Source: Streptomyces sp. NBC_01408 | GTDB taxonomy: Bacteria > Actinomycetota > Actinomycetes > Streptomycetales > Streptomycetaceae | Direction of reading: 5' to 3' | Length of the DNA: 64,000 bases | NCBI RefSeq assembly: GCF_026340255.1 | Contig: NZ_JAPEPJ010000001.1 | Span: 2,101,001-2,165,000 of the forward strand | In this document: positions 34,093-42,897 of the stretch, one piece after another | How positions within the stretch are numbered: the stretch's first letter is position 1 | How the letters are laid out: each line of letters begins with the position of its first letter | Notes under the pieces: generated by a model | The model's database searches: none | What the model was told of the DNA's origin: nothing | The model's input: only the letters and a program-made list of their open reading frames with translations | Position numbers and translations under genes: made by a program

Positions 34093-35456
34093 CCGCGCGG
34101 GTAGCGCGCCAGCCATCCGGGGGCCGATACCGCCGGGCCGTGGAGGGACGGGCCCTGGGTCATCTCCAGGGCGAAGTCGTCGGCGAGTTCCAGCATCGTG
34201 GCGCGGCCTTCCAGGTCGGCGAGCCAGGCCGCGGGGAGGGCGGTCTCGCCGTGCAGGGCGCCGAGCAGGGCTCCGCACAGGGCGCCGGTGGCGGTGGAGT
34301 CCCCGCCGTGGTTGACGGCGAGGCGCAGGCCGTGCGGGATGTCCTCGGCGACCAGGGCGCAGTAGACGGCGACGGCGAGGGCGTCCTCGGCGTCGCGGCC
34401 GTCGCCGGGGGAGAGGGACTCGACGGCCTTGGGGCTGGGCGCGCCCTGGGTGACGGCCTGGAGCGCCCGCTGGAGGGCGTCCGTGACGGGCTGGTGGCCC
34501 GGCCGGGAGCCGAGCAGGCCGAGGGCGCGCTGGACGGCCGGGTCCAGGGAGTCGCCGCGGGTCAGGCCGTGGACGATGACGGCGAAGGCCCCGGCCGAGA
34601 GGTACGCGGTGGGGTGGCCGTGGCTCTGCGCGGCGCATTCGACGGCCAGCTGGAGGACGAGGGCGGGCTCCCAGCCGACCAGCAGCCCGAAGGGGGCCGA
34701 GCGGACGGCGGCCGCGGCGTCCCGGGCCGTGGGGTTCTTGGGCTGTTCCAGGGTGCCGAGGATCTCGTCGGCGAAGCCGGTCATGCAGGCGCGGTCCGGG
34801 CCGCGGCGGGCGTAGAGCCACTCCTCCTGCGCGAGCCAGCCGTTGTCCTTGCGGCGCTCGTCGGGGCCCCAGTCGTGCTGGGTGGCGGCCCAGCGCAGGT
34901 AGGCGCGGTGGACGTCGGTGGGCGGGTGCCAGGCGCCGGTGTCCCGCCGTACGTGGGCCCGTATCAGCCCGTCCACGGTGAACAGGGCGAGCTGGGTGGA
35001 GGCGGTGACGGTGCCGCGGCGCCCGTAGGCGGGGGCCGGCTCGGTCAGGCCGCCGAGGCCGTGGGTCTCGCGGATGCCGTCGAGGGAGAGCCCGGCGACG
35101 GGTGCGCCGAGGGCGTCGCCGATGGCGGAGCCGAGGAGGGTGCCTCGGACGCGGCTGCGGAAGTCCTGCTGTTCGACGCGGCCCCACAGGCCGGTGGACA
35201 CGGTGGCGCCGGTCGTGGCCGTGGTCGCGGCGGGGGCGGCGGTGGCCGGGCCGGTGCCGGTGGCCGCGTGGCCCGGGGCGCCGCGCTGGCCGGTTCCTGT
35301 TCCGGCCGCGGAGGTGCCGGCGGCCGGGGCCATGCCGGCGGCTGCGGCTGCGCCTGCGGCTGTGCCGAGCGGCTCGCCCGCGTTCCCCTCCGCGTCCGCC
35401 GTCGTGCCGGTCGCGGTTCTCCCCGCGCCCGTCTGTGCCTCCGCCTTTGTCACCAT
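34089..35456 (-). CDS. ADP-ribosylglycohydrolase family protein
   Basis: 455 residues. The first ~105 are a low-complexity Ala/Gly/Thr-rich head. The DraG/ARH-type all-helical domain then begins: FRSRVRGTLLGSAIGDALGAPVAG, with Mg-binding Thr/Asp positions in TVTASTQLALFT (family consensus is TDDT; here STQ, a notable change). The late motif is VNHGGDSTATGALCGALLGALHG, where Asp and Ser/Thr bind the second set of Mg ions. Enzymes of this family remove ADP-ribose from proteins or cleave related compounds. The first metal motif is degenerate, so activity is uncertain. Start at 35456; longer frames upstream overlap the phosphatase gene. Confidence 0.82.
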   Translation of the reverse strand: MVTKAEAQTGAGRTATGTTADAEGNAGEPLGTAAGAAAAAGMAPAAGTSAAGTGTGQRGAPGHAATGTGPATAAPAATTATTGATVSTGLWGRVEQQDFRSRVRGTLLGSAIGDALGAPVAGLSLDGIRETHGLGGLTEPAPAYGRRGTVTASTQLALFTVDGLIRAHVRRDTGAWHPPTDVHRAYLRWAATQHDWGPDERRKDNGWLAQEEWLYARRGPDRACMTGFADEILGTLEQPKNPTARDAAAAVRSAPFGLLVGWEPALVLQLAVECAAQSHGHPTAYLSAGAFAVIVHGLTRGDSLDPAVQRALGLLGSRPGHQPVTDALQRALQAVTQGAPSPKAVESLSPGDGRDAEDALAVAVYCALVAEDIPHGLRLAVNHGGDSTATGALCGALLGALHGETALPAAWLADLEGRATMLELADDFALEMTQGPSLHGPAVSAPGWLARYPRG

Positions 35457-35720
35457 CGTCCCCCCGACCGTGCCTGCTGCTGTCCCGCTCGCGTCTGCCC
35501 AGCTCGGGGCAGTGCTTGGCGCGCACTGTAGTGGACAGGTTCGGTCGGAATCGGAGGGAGTGCGCCAAGCGGCGCGTAAGTGAGCGGAGAACGGCCGGAA
35601 TGCGAATACTTCCGGCCTCACCCTGTCCTGTGGCACGTTTTGCCAGTTGACTTCGGGGCGGCTGGTTTCAGCCACATCTCGTTCATGCGCAGTTCTCCGG
35701 CGGCCAACAGCCTCAGGGGC

Positions 35721-36806
35721 ATGAAGAAGGCACTGCTCGCCGCGACCGTCGTCGCCTCCGCTCTCACCGTCTCCCTGGTCGTGGTCCCCTCCGCCACCGC
35801 CACCGGCTGGGACCACCTCCCCTGGTCCGGCCACGGCCAGGACCGCTCCGCCATCCCCTTCACCGAGGCCACCGTCACCGCGGGCCCCGACGGCTCCTTC
35901 ACCCTGAAGTGGCAGGCCCAGGACACCAAGCGCGTCGAGATCAAGGCGAACGGCAAGGTCGTCGCCAAGGGCGGCGCCCAGGGCACCGCCGTGGTCCGCG
36001 GCCTCCCCGCCGCCGACCGCCAGTGGTTCGACTTCAAGCCGGAGCGCGGCGAGGCCCTGCGCCTGGCCGACCGCCTGATCACGCTGGAGGGCACGGCCAA
36101 CTTCCGTGACGCGGGCGGCTACCGCACCGCCGGCGGCCAGTGGGTCAAGATGGGCGAGGTCTACCGCTCCGACGCCCTCCACAAGCTGACCGCGAACGAC
36201 CTGGCCAAGCTCCAGCGCCTGCGCGTCAAGACCGTCTTCGACCTCCGCATGGAGGACGAGCGCACCAAGGACGCCGACAAGGTCCCCGCGGGCGCCACGT
36301 ACGTCGTCGCCGACGTCTTCGCCGGCTCCGGCTCCTTCCAGACCCTGCCCAAGACCCCCGACGAGGCCGCCAAGGCCATGATCGACGCCGAGAAGGCCAT
36401 GGTCAGCGGCGAGGGCGGCAAGAAGGCGTACACGCAGGTCTTCGAGGGCATCGAGCGCGACCGCAGCCGCTCCGTCCTCTTCCACTGCACCGCCGGCAAG
36501 GACCGCACCGGCTGGGCCAACGCCGCCCTGCTCACCGCCCTCGGCGTCCCCCGCGAGACCGTCGAGGCCGACTACCTGGCCAGCAACGACTACCGCAAGG
36601 CCGCCAACGACGCGATCCTCTCCCACCTGCCGCCCCAGCAGGCCGCCGTCTACAAGCCGCTGCTCGACGTGCGCCCCGAGTACCTCAACGCGGGATACGA
36701 CGAGGTCAAGGCCGAGTACGGCTCCTTCGACCGCTACCTCAAGGACGGGCTCGGCATCGACTCCCGCGAACTGAAGCAGCTCAAGAAGGACCTCCTGGTC
36801 GGCTGA
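35721..36806 (+). CDS. Secreted tyrosine/serine phosphatase (PTP2 family)
   Basis: 361 residues. Signal peptide (MKKALLAATVVASALTVSLVVVPSATA, cleavage near residue 27), then a beta-rich domain of about 80 residues. The catalytic part follows: LEGTANFRDAGGYRTAGGQWVKMGEVYRSDALHKL, typical of the Tyr_phosphatase2 family, and the P-loop FHCTAGKDRTGW with nucleophile Cys and Arg. Acts outside the membrane on phosphoproteins, phosphoinositides or another phospho-ester. An in-frame ATG 36 bp upstream is possible. Divergent from the ADP-ribosylglycohydrolase gene. Confidence 0.9.
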   Translation: MKKALLAATVVASALTVSLVVVPSATATGWDHLPWSGHGQDRSAIPFTEATVTAGPDGSFTLKWQAQDTKRVEIKANGKVVAKGGAQGTAVVRGLPAADRQWFDFKPERGEALRLADRLITLEGTANFRDAGGYRTAGGQWVKMGEVYRSDALHKLTANDLAKLQRLRVKTVFDLRMEDERTKDADKVPAGATYVVADVFAGSGSFQTLPKTPDEAAKAMIDAEKAMVSGEGGKKAYTQVFEGIERDRSRSVLFHCTAGKDRTGWANAALLTALGVPRETVEADYLASNDYRKAANDAILSHLPPQQAAVYKPLLDVRPEYLNAGYDEVKAEYGSFDRYLKDGLGIDSRELKQLKKDLLVG

Positions 36807-36814
36807 TCCGCGTC

Positions 36815-36832
36815 CGGGCCCGTGGCCGGGCC
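36815..36832. terminator. Weak GC hairpin between convergent genes
   Basis: GGGCCC-GTGGCC-GGGCCC stem-loop within the 114-bp gap between the phosphatase gene and fbiC. Probably a terminator; stem only 6 bp. Confidence 0.4.
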
Positions 36833-36920
36833 CACGTCTTGTTCACCGGCCCGCGGACCCGGACCGGACCGGACCGGGCCGGCCGCCAGGCCGACCCCCC
36901 GCCCGGATCCGCGTACGCGG

Positions 36921-39497
36921 TCAGTCCAGTACCGGCAGCAGCTCCGGCAGGTGCCCGTCCGAGGCGCGCGCCGCGTCCTGCCGCTCCTGCGGAACCTCCC
37001 CGTACAGCGTCGTACGGGCCTTCGCGGGCCGCCCGGCCGCCTCCGCGACGGCGATCAGGTCCTGGACCGACTTGTACGAGCCGTAACTCGACCCCGCCAT
37101 CCGCGAGATGGTCTCCTCCATCAGGGTCCCGCCGAGGTCGTTCGCCCCCGACCGGAGCATTTCGGCCGCACCCTCCGCACCCAGCTTCACCCAGCTCGTC
37201 TGGATGTTGGGGATGTGCGGGTGCAGCAGGATCCGGGCCATCGCCGTCACCGCCCGGTTGTCGCGGACCGTCGGACCGGGCCGGGAGATGCCCGCCAGGT
37301 ACACGGGCGCGTTGGTGTGGATGAACGGAAGCGTCACGAACTCCGTGAACCCGCCCGTCCGCTCCTGGATCCCGGCGAGCGTGCGGAAGTGGCCGAGCCA
37401 GTGCCGGGGCTGGTCCACGTGCCCGTACATCATCGTGGACGAGGAGCGGATCCCGAGCTCGTGCGCGGTGGTGACCACGTCGATCCAGTCCGCCGTCGGC
37501 AGCTTGCCCTTGGTCAGGACCCAGCGCACCTCGTCGTCCAGGATCTCCGCCGCCGTGCCCGGGATGGAGTCCAGGCCCGCCTCCTTGGCCGCCGTCAGCC
37601 AGTCCCGTACGGACATCCCGGTGCGGGTCGCCCCGTTGACGACCTCCATCGGGGAGAAGGCGTGCACGTGCATGCCCGGAACCCGCTGCTTCACCGCCCG
37701 CGCGATGTCGAAGTACGCCGTCCCCGGCAGGTCCGGATGGATGCCACCCTGCATGCACACCTCGACGGCGCCGACGTCCCACGCCTGCGCGGCCCGGTCC
37801 GCGACCTGGTCCAGGGAGAGCGTGTACGCGTCGGCGTCCGTACGGCGCTGCGCGAACGCGCAGAAACGGCAGCCGGTGTAACAGACGTTGGTGAAGTTGA
37901 TGTTCCGCGTGACGATGTACGTCACCTCGTCGCCCACCACCGACTTGCGCAGGTCGTCCGCGATCCGGCACAGCGCGTCCAGCGCCGGCCCGTCCGCGTG
38001 CAGCAGCGCCAGGGCCTGCTCGTCGGTCAGCTTCGTCGGATCGTCGGCGGCCTGCGCCAGGGCCGCGCGCACGTCCGTGTCGATCCGCTCGGGCACCATG
38101 CCGGGTGCGGCCGCCTCGCGCAGGGCCTCCCAGTCGCCGTAGACGTGGTCGAAGTCCTCGCGGCGGTCACCCGTACGGCCCTCGGTGTCGATGCTGGCGT
38201 GCAGATCGGTGCGGCCGGACGAGGTGAAGGCCTCCTCCGGCTCCTGCCACGGATGCCCCTCGACCTTCGCGTCCGCGTCCGCGAGCCCCGTCCCGGGGTC
38301 GGCCAGCGCCCGTACGTGCGGCAGCAGCCGGGGATCCAGCCAGGGCTCTCCCCGCTGCACGAACTCCGGGTACACGCACAGCCGTTCGCGCAGCTCGAAA
38401 CCGGCCGCCGCGGACTGCTCGGCCAGCAGGTCGATCTGGGGCCAGGGGCGCTCGGGGTTGACGTGGTCGGGGGTCAGCGGCGAGACGCCGCCCCAGTCGT
38501 CGATCCCGGCGCCGATCAGGCGGGCGTACTCCCCGTCGACCAGGTTCGGCGGCGCCTGGAGGCAGCCCGACGGACCCATGATGTGCCGGGCGACGGCGAT
38601 CGTCGCGACCAGGTCGTCCAGTTCGGCGTCCGGCATGCCGCGCATCGCCGTGTCCGGCTTGGCGCGGAAGTTCTGGATGATCAGCTCCTGGATGCCGTGG
38701 TAGGCGCGGGAGATCCGGCGCAGCGCGAACAGGGACTCGGCGCGCTCCTCGTACGTCTCGCCGATGCCGATGAGCAGACCGGAGGTGAAGGGGACCGAGG
38801 AGCGTCCGGCGTCCTCCAGGACGCGCAGCCGCACGGCCGGTTCCTTGTCGGGGGAACCGTGGTGCGGGCCGCCCGGCTCGGACCACAGACGGGTCGCCGT
38901 GGTCTCCAGCATCATGCCCATGGACGGGGCCACCGGCTTGAGCCGCTGGAAGTCGGACCAGGACATCACCCCGGGGTTGAGGTGGGGGAGCAGGCCCGTC
39001 TCCTCCAGGATCCGGATGGAGATGGCCCGTACGTAGGAGATCGTGTCGTCGTAGCCGTGCGCCTCCAGCCACTCGCGCGCCTCGGGCCAGCGGTCCTCGG
39101 GCTTGTCCCCGAGGGTGATGAGCGCTTCCTTGCAGCCCAGGGCCGCGCCGCGGCGGGCGATGTCGAGCACCTCGTCCGGGGACATGTACATCCCGTGGCC
39201 GGCGCGGCGCAGCTTGCCGGGGACCGTGGCGAAGGTGCAGTAATGGCACTTGTCGCGGCACAGGCGCGTGAGGGGGATGAACACGCTCTTCGAGTACGTG
39301 ATCACGCCCGGGCGGCCGGCCGCGGCCAGGCCCGCGTCGCGGACCCGGGCGGCGGAGGCACTGAGGTCCCGGAGGTCCTCGCCGCGCGCCTGGAGGAGTA
39401 CGGCCGCCTCGGTCGCGTCGAGCGCGACGCCGTCGCGGGCCCGCCGGAGCGCGCGGCGCATCGCGTTTTCGGTCGGAGCGTCACTCGGAGTGGTCAT
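36921..39497 (-). CDS. fbiC: FO synthase, bifunctional CofG/CofH (FbiC)
   Basis: 858 residues, the usual actinobacterial length. It makes 7,8-didemethyl-8-hydroxy-5-deazariboflavin (FO), the chromophore of F420, from a flavin-pathway intermediate and tyrosine. It contains two radical SAM domains: the CofG half with cluster motif [10 protein letters not shown] near residue 76, and the CofH half with [12 protein letters not shown] near residue 545. [15 protein letters not shown] and [11 protein letters not shown] are further family blocks. Starts at 39497 without a ribosome site; TATGCT ends 6 nt before the ATG, suggesting a leaderless transcript. It follows the SDR gene by only 40 bp, so read-through from the operator-controlled SDR promoter is also possible. 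F420 would serve the LLM enzymes in this window. Confidence 0.96.
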   Translation of the reverse strand: MTTPSDAPTENAMRRALRRARDGVALDATEAAVLLQARGEDLRDLSASAARVRDAGLAAAGRPGVITYSKSVFIPLTRLCRDKCHYCTFATVPGKLRRAGHGMYMSPDEVLDIARRGAALGCKEALITLGDKPEDRWPEAREWLEAHGYDDTISYVRAISIRILEETGLLPHLNPGVMSWSDFQRLKPVAPSMGMMLETTATRLWSEPGGPHHGSPDKEPAVRLRVLEDAGRSSVPFTSGLLIGIGETYEERAESLFALRRISRAYHGIQELIIQNFRAKPDTAMRGMPDAELDDLVATIAVARHIMGPSGCLQAPPNLVDGEYARLIGAGIDDWGGVSPLTPDHVNPERPWPQIDLLAEQSAAAGFELRERLCVYPEFVQRGEPWLDPRLLPHVRALADPGTGLADADAKVEGHPWQEPEEAFTSSGRTDLHASIDTEGRTGDRREDFDHVYGDWEALREAAAPGMVPERIDTDVRAALAQAADDPTKLTDEQALALLHADGPALDALCRIADDLRKSVVGDEVTYIVTRNINFTNVCYTGCRFCAFAQRRTDADAYTLSLDQVADRAAQAWDVGAVEVCMQGGIHPDLPGTAYFDIARAVKQRVPGMHVHAFSPMEVVNGATRTGMSVRDWLTAAKEAGLDSIPGTAAEILDDEVRWVLTKGKLPTADWIDVVTTAHELGIRSSSTMMYGHVDQPRHWLGHFRTLAGIQERTGGFTEFVTLPFIHTNAPVYLAGISRPGPTVRDNRAVTAMARILLHPHIPNIQTSWVKLGAEGAAEMLRSGANDLGGTLMEETISRMAGSSYGSYKSVQDLIAVAEAAGRPAKARTTLYGEVPQERQDAARASDGHLPELLPVLD

Positions 39498-39509
39498 ACG
39501 GCGAGCATA
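39498..39509 (-). promoter_or_regulatory. Putative -10 element for leaderless fbiC
   Basis: On the minus strand TATGCT (39509-39504) is followed by 6 nt and the fbiC ATG. The spacing and lack of Shine-Dalgarno fit Streptomyces leaderless promoters. Inference only. Confidence 0.45.
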
Positions 39510-39537
39510 CGATCCGCTGGTACGGGCGCGGGGTGGG

Positions 39538-40320
39538 TCACCGCATCACTTCACCGGCGTTGACCAGCAGCGACTGGCCGGTTATCGCCCGCGCACGGTC
39601 GGAGGCCAGGAAGGCCGCGGCGTCGGCCACGTCCCCGTCCGTGGCCAGATCGGGCAGCGCCATGCGGCCGGTGAGACGGGCGTGGACCTCGGCTTCGGGG
39701 ACGCCCTCGGAGTGGGCGCTGAAGGTGACGAAGGCCTGCACCGGCGGGCCCCACATCCAGCCCGGGAGCACGGTGTTGACCCGGATCCGGTGCGGGCCCA
39801 TCTCCCGGGCCATGGAGTACATGGCGGAGGTCAGGGCCCCCTTGGAGGCGGCGTAGGCGGCCTGCTGCACCTCGTTGGGGGCGGCGACCGCCGACTGCGT
39901 CCCGATGATGACGACGGACCCGCCGCGCTCCTTGAGCGCGGGCAGGCAGGCCCGGGTCATCCGGAGGGTGCCCAGCAGGTTCACGTCGAGGACCTGCTGC
40001 CAGGTGCCGAAGTCGGCGTCCTCGATTCCGCCGAAGTAGGAGTCCCAGGCGGCGACGTGCACAACGGCGTCCACACCGCCGAACCGCTCCTGCGCGAGCT
40101 GGGCGAGGGCCAGGCACTGCGCCTCGTCGGTGATGTCGGTGGGCAGGTACGCGGTGTGGGTGCCGTCGGGGTCGATCTCGGCGGCGGACTTGGCCAGATT
40201 GGCCTCGGTCCGCGCCCCGAGCACGGCGTTCCCGCCGTCCCGCACGACGGTGGCGGCCACCTGATGCCCGAGCCCGGCCCCGACCCCGGAGACGACGACG
40301 GTCTTCCCTCGCAACAGCAT
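39538..40320 (-). CDS. SDR-family oxidoreductase
   Basis: 260 residues. Cofactor motif [11 protein letters not shown] near residue 10, acidic/basic strand-2 segment (LGARTE), AAWD in place of the usual NNAG, catalytic Ser ([11 protein letters not shown]) and YAASKGALT (Tyr, Lys). The NNAG replacement is unusual but occurs in some SDRs. The ATG at 40320 follows GGAGGG; a GTG at 40344 would extend the frame. Operator site 5 is 28 bp upstream. fbiC follows after 40 bp on the same strand. Probably a dehydrogenase of the same regulon as the 11.9-kb block. Confidence 0.87.
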   Translation of the reverse strand: MLLRGKTVVVSGVGAGLGHQVAATVVRDGGNAVLGARTEANLAKSAAEIDPDGTHTAYLPTDITDEAQCLALAQLAQERFGGVDAVVHVAAWDSYFGGIEDADFGTWQQVLDVNLLGTLRMTRACLPALKERGGSVVIIGTQSAVAAPNEVQQAAYAASKGALTSAMYSMAREMGPHRIRVNTVLPGWMWGPPVQAFVTFSAHSEGVPEAEVHARLTGRMALPDLATDGDVADAAAFLASDRARAITGQSLLVNAGEVMR

Positions 40321-40348
40321 GACGACCCTCCGCACGACGCACACTTTC

Positions 40349-40363
40349 CTGACGGTCCGTCAG
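40349..40363. promoter_or_regulatory. 15-bp palindromic operator, perfect arms (site 5)
   Basis: CTGACG-GTC-CGTCAG, 28 bp before the ATG of the SDR gene. Same element as sites 1, 2 and 4. It places the SDR, and possibly fbiC behind it, in the shared regulon. Confidence 0.75.
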
Positions 40364-40368
40364 GTTAC

Positions 40369-40445
40369 GGGGTGGGGTGGGGGTTGGGAAGGGGGCGGGG
40401 CGGGGGTGGGGGGTGGGGGGTGTGGGGGCGCGTAGTGGTGGGGCG
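40369..40445 (+). other. G-run tract, quadruplex-prone
   Basis: A run of G3-G6 blocks separated by one to three nucleotides on the plus strand, C-rich on the other. It meets the simple pattern for G-quadruplex formation many times over. It lies between operator 5 and repeat copy B, with no gene. Confidence 0.6.
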
Positions 40446-40521
40446 GGATCTTGAGCGTGGGGCGGTGGCTCCGGGCGGCATGTGGCGGCGGGGCGGAGTC
40501 GGAGGATGGGGCGGCGGCTTC

Positions 40522-40724
40522 GGGGGCCTGCTACCCCTGAGGCTCATCAGGGAGGGTTTGGGGGTTTCCCGTCAGTCCTATCGTCTTGCCGTGTCGGGCC
40601 GGCCCCTCAAGGGCGCTCCTTCGTCGCGTCGCTTCGCGATGGCCTTCGGCCACCCTTGACCGGCCGTCCCGCCCCGGAAAGACAGGACTGTCGGGAAGCC
40701 CCCAAAAAGACGGTTACCGGGGAC
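40522..40724. repeat. Dispersed long-hairpin repeat, copy B
   Basis: About 200 bp closely matching 3541-3745, with the same orientation. Core inverted repeat 40557-40706; conserved flanks TACCCCTGAG and ACGGTTACC. Its right end supplies the stop codon (TAA at 40714-40716, minus strand) of the truncated aminotransferase gene. Confidence 0.85.
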
Positions 40725-41502
40725 CGATCCATGCACGGGGCGGCCAGGGATGGGCGGGCTGGGTGCAGCGGCCTGTCGGAGCGAGGCCGAGCAGGACCGT
40801 ACGGTCCTCCGCTCCCGGGTGGGCGGCGAGCCAGGGGACGTGGTCGCCCTCGTAGCGGAGGTCTCGGTACGGGTCGTCCTCGACCAGCCACAGTCCCAGG
40901 CGTGCCGCGATGTCCGCCACCGCCGCCCGGCGGGTTCCCGGCAGGGTGCGCCCGGTCGGGTTCTGGAAGGTGGGGACGGTGTACAGGAGCTTGGGGCGTT
41001 CGCGCGCCACGATCTCGGCCAGCGCGTCCGGGAGGATGCCCTCCTCGTCGCAGGGCACGGCCATGACCCGTGCCCCCGCCAGCCCGAAGCACTGCAGGGC
41101 CGCCAGGTAGGTGGGGTTCTCGACCAGGACCACGTCACCGGGTTCGACCAGGGCGGTGGTGATGAGGGTGAGGGCCTGCTGGGAGCCCGAGGTGATCAGT
41201 ACGTCGTCCGCGCCGGTCGGCAGGCCGCGCGTCGTCGCCCGGGCCGCGACGGCCTCGCGCAGTTCGGGTGCGCCTTCGGTGGTCGAGTACTGGAGCGCCC
41301 GCTGCGCGGACACCGCGAAGGCGGCGTCGTACGCGGCCCGCAGGCCCTCGGTGTCGAAGAGCTCCGGTGCGGGCAGGCCGCCGGCGAAGGAGATGATCCC
41401 GGGGCGCGCCGTGAGGGCGAGGATCTCGCGCAGGGGCGAGCCCTGCACGGAGGTGGAGCGGGCGGCGAACGCGGGCGGCGGGGCGAGGGCGACAGCGGAC
41501 AC
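40714..41502 (-). pseudogene. PLP-dependent aminotransferase (MocR/LysN-like class I), 3'-truncated
   Basis: 262 codons where about 400 are expected. The N-terminal part is well conserved: REILALTARPGIISFAGGLPAPELFD, LQYSTTEGAPELREAVA, ITSGSQQALTLI, PTYLAALQCFG, PTFQNPTGRTL and EDDPYRDLRYEG (Asn and Asp/Tyr of the PLP site). After RTVLLG, where SFSK with the PLP-binding Lys should follow, the sequence changes to unrelated residues and stops inside repeat copy B. The catalytic Lys and small domain are missing, so it cannot be an active aminotransferase. Divergent from the EthD-like gene at 41632. Confidence 0.78.
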
Positions 41503-41603
41503 GGGGGGCTCCTCCGGGGGCGGGTGCGCGCACCGTAGCCGCAGAAAGGTGCAGACGGCATGTATGTATCGGATGGTGAATCAAGTTCCCGGCCCCTCCC
41601 GAT

Positions 41604-41618
41604 GTGACGTGGCATCAG
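41604..41618. promoter_or_regulatory. Degenerate copy of the 15-bp operator (site 6)
   Basis: GTGACG-TGG-CATCAG: two positions differ from CTGACG-N3-CGTCAG. It ends 13 bp before the ATG of the EthD-like gene. Weaker than the other sites and possibly chance; the position before a small-molecule-metabolism gene supports it. Confidence 0.4.
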
Positions 41619-41631
41619 CTACACCGTTCCC

Positions 41632-42579
41632 ATGACGACATCAGAGCGGCAACAGGGGCAGGGACACGGGCAGGAACCGCCGCAGGACCAGGACCAGGAC
41701 CAGGACCAGGGCCAGGGCCAGGCGCACGCGCGACATCAGCAGGAGCGGGAGGACACCCGCGTCGGTGACTACGCGGGACTCGCGGCCGTCGGCCCGTACG
41801 GTGTCCGCCCCGGCCATGCGCTGATCACCATGGTCGAGCCGCACCCGGGCCACGAGTACGCGTACAACCGCTGGTACGAGGACGACCACTACTACGCCGG
41901 CGCCATGGCCATGCCCTGGATGTACGCCGGCCGCCGCTGGGTGGCCACCCGCGAGCTCCAGGAGCTGCGCTACCCCGAGAAGTCGGCCGTCGCCCAGCCG
42001 GTCACCGCCGGGTGCTACATATCCACGTACTGGGTGACCGAGGGCCGCTACGACGAACACATGAAGTGGACCGTCGGCATCAACAAGCGCCTCAACCGCG
42101 ACGGCCGGGTCTACCGCGACCGCACCCACGTCTTCACGGCCTTCCAGGACCACGCGGCCACGGTCTACCGCGACGGAGCCGCCGGACCGCGGGACTTCCA
42201 CGCGCTCGACCATCCGTACGCGGGACTCGTCGTGCAGGTCATCGATGCCGACGGGCCCGAGCAGCGGGCCGAGCTGCTCGAATGGCTGCGCTCGCGCGCC
42301 CTGCCGGCGCGGCTGCAGGGTTCGCCCGCCGCGATGGTGACGGTCTTCCGGCCGACACCGCTGCCCGGCGACCGGATGACGTACGTCAAGCAGGTCGAGG
42401 GGGTCGACACCCGCCTCACGCTGCTGTGGTTCCTGGAGGAGGACCCCCGGGCCTGCTGGGACCGCTTCCAGGGGCTGGACCTGGAGGTGGCCGAAGCGGG
42501 GCTGGGGCGGGTGGAGCTGGTGGCGCCGTTCATCCCGACGGTGCCGGGGACCGATCGCTACGTCGACCAGCTGAGGTAG
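41632..42579 (+). CDS. EthD-like dimeric alpha/beta-barrel protein
   Basis: 315 residues. About 45 low-complexity residues (Gln/Asp/Gly repeats from a CAGGAC-type tandem repeat at 41671-41712) precede two ferredoxin-like domains: ALITMVEPHPGHEYAYNRWYEDDHYYAGAMAMPWMYAGRRWVA and a second half with AAMVTVFRPTPLPGDRMTYVKQVEGVDTRLTLLWFLEED. The NRWYEDDHY segment matches EthD/heme-degrading-like dimeric barrels that act in catabolism of ethers, terpenes or aromatics. ATG at 41632, no ribosome site, so maybe leaderless. The true start could be nearer residue 45. Catalytic role unproven. Confidence 0.7.
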   Translation: MTTSERQQGQGHGQEPPQDQDQDQDQGQGQAHARHQQEREDTRVGDYAGLAAVGPYGVRPGHALITMVEPHPGHEYAYNRWYEDDHYYAGAMAMPWMYAGRRWVATRELQELRYPEKSAVAQPVTAGCYISTYWVTEGRYDEHMKWTVGINKRLNRDGRVYRDRTHVFTAFQDHAATVYRDGAAGPRDFHALDHPYAGLVVQVIDADGPEQRAELLEWLRSRALPARLQGSPAAMVTVFRPTPLPGDRMTYVKQVEGVDTRLTLLWFLEEDPRACWDRFQGLDLEVAEAGLGRVELVAPFIPTVPGTDRYVDQLR

Positions 42580-42687
42580 ACGTACGGCGACGGGCATGGC
42601 CGAGCCCCCTCGGCCAAGACGGCGGGTCGGTCGAGAGGGCTCCAGTCAATGCTGCACGTGGGGCGGTTGGGATGCATGCCGTGACGC

Positions 42688-42897
42688 TCAGGCGATGCGT
42701 CCCAGCCGGCCCTCGGTGACGTCGGCGACGAACGAGGTCCAGGAGCCGGGCGCGAAAGTGAGGGACGGACCGTCCTGCACCTTCGAGTCGCGGACCGCGA
42801 TGGCCTCCGTGACGGGGGACTTGACCTCGACGCAGGCGCCGTTGGCAGAGTAGGAGGACTTGACCCAGTTGACCGTGGCGCCCTGGCGAATAGCCAT
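42688..42897 (-). CDS. DUF397-domain small protein
   Basis: 69 residues: MAIRQGATVNWVKSSYSANGACVEV, VAVRDSK-type core and SLTFAPGSWTSFVADV near the end, the full DUF397 pattern. ATG at 42897 after GGAGAG. In Streptomyces such small proteins typically accompany XRE-DUF5753 regulators (WhiJ-like systems) and are thought to antagonise or modulate them. The partner regulator lies 200 bp upstream on the same strand (43100-43984). Confidence 0.9.
   Translation of the reverse strand: MAIRQGATVNWVKSSYSANGACVEVKSPVTEAIAVRDSKVQDGPSLTFAPGSWTSFVADVTEGRLGRIA

Noticed and set aside
36822..39563. A 913-codon plus-strand open frame over fbiC
   Set aside because: Antisense shadow; fbiC on the minus strand has both radical SAM motifs and normal length.
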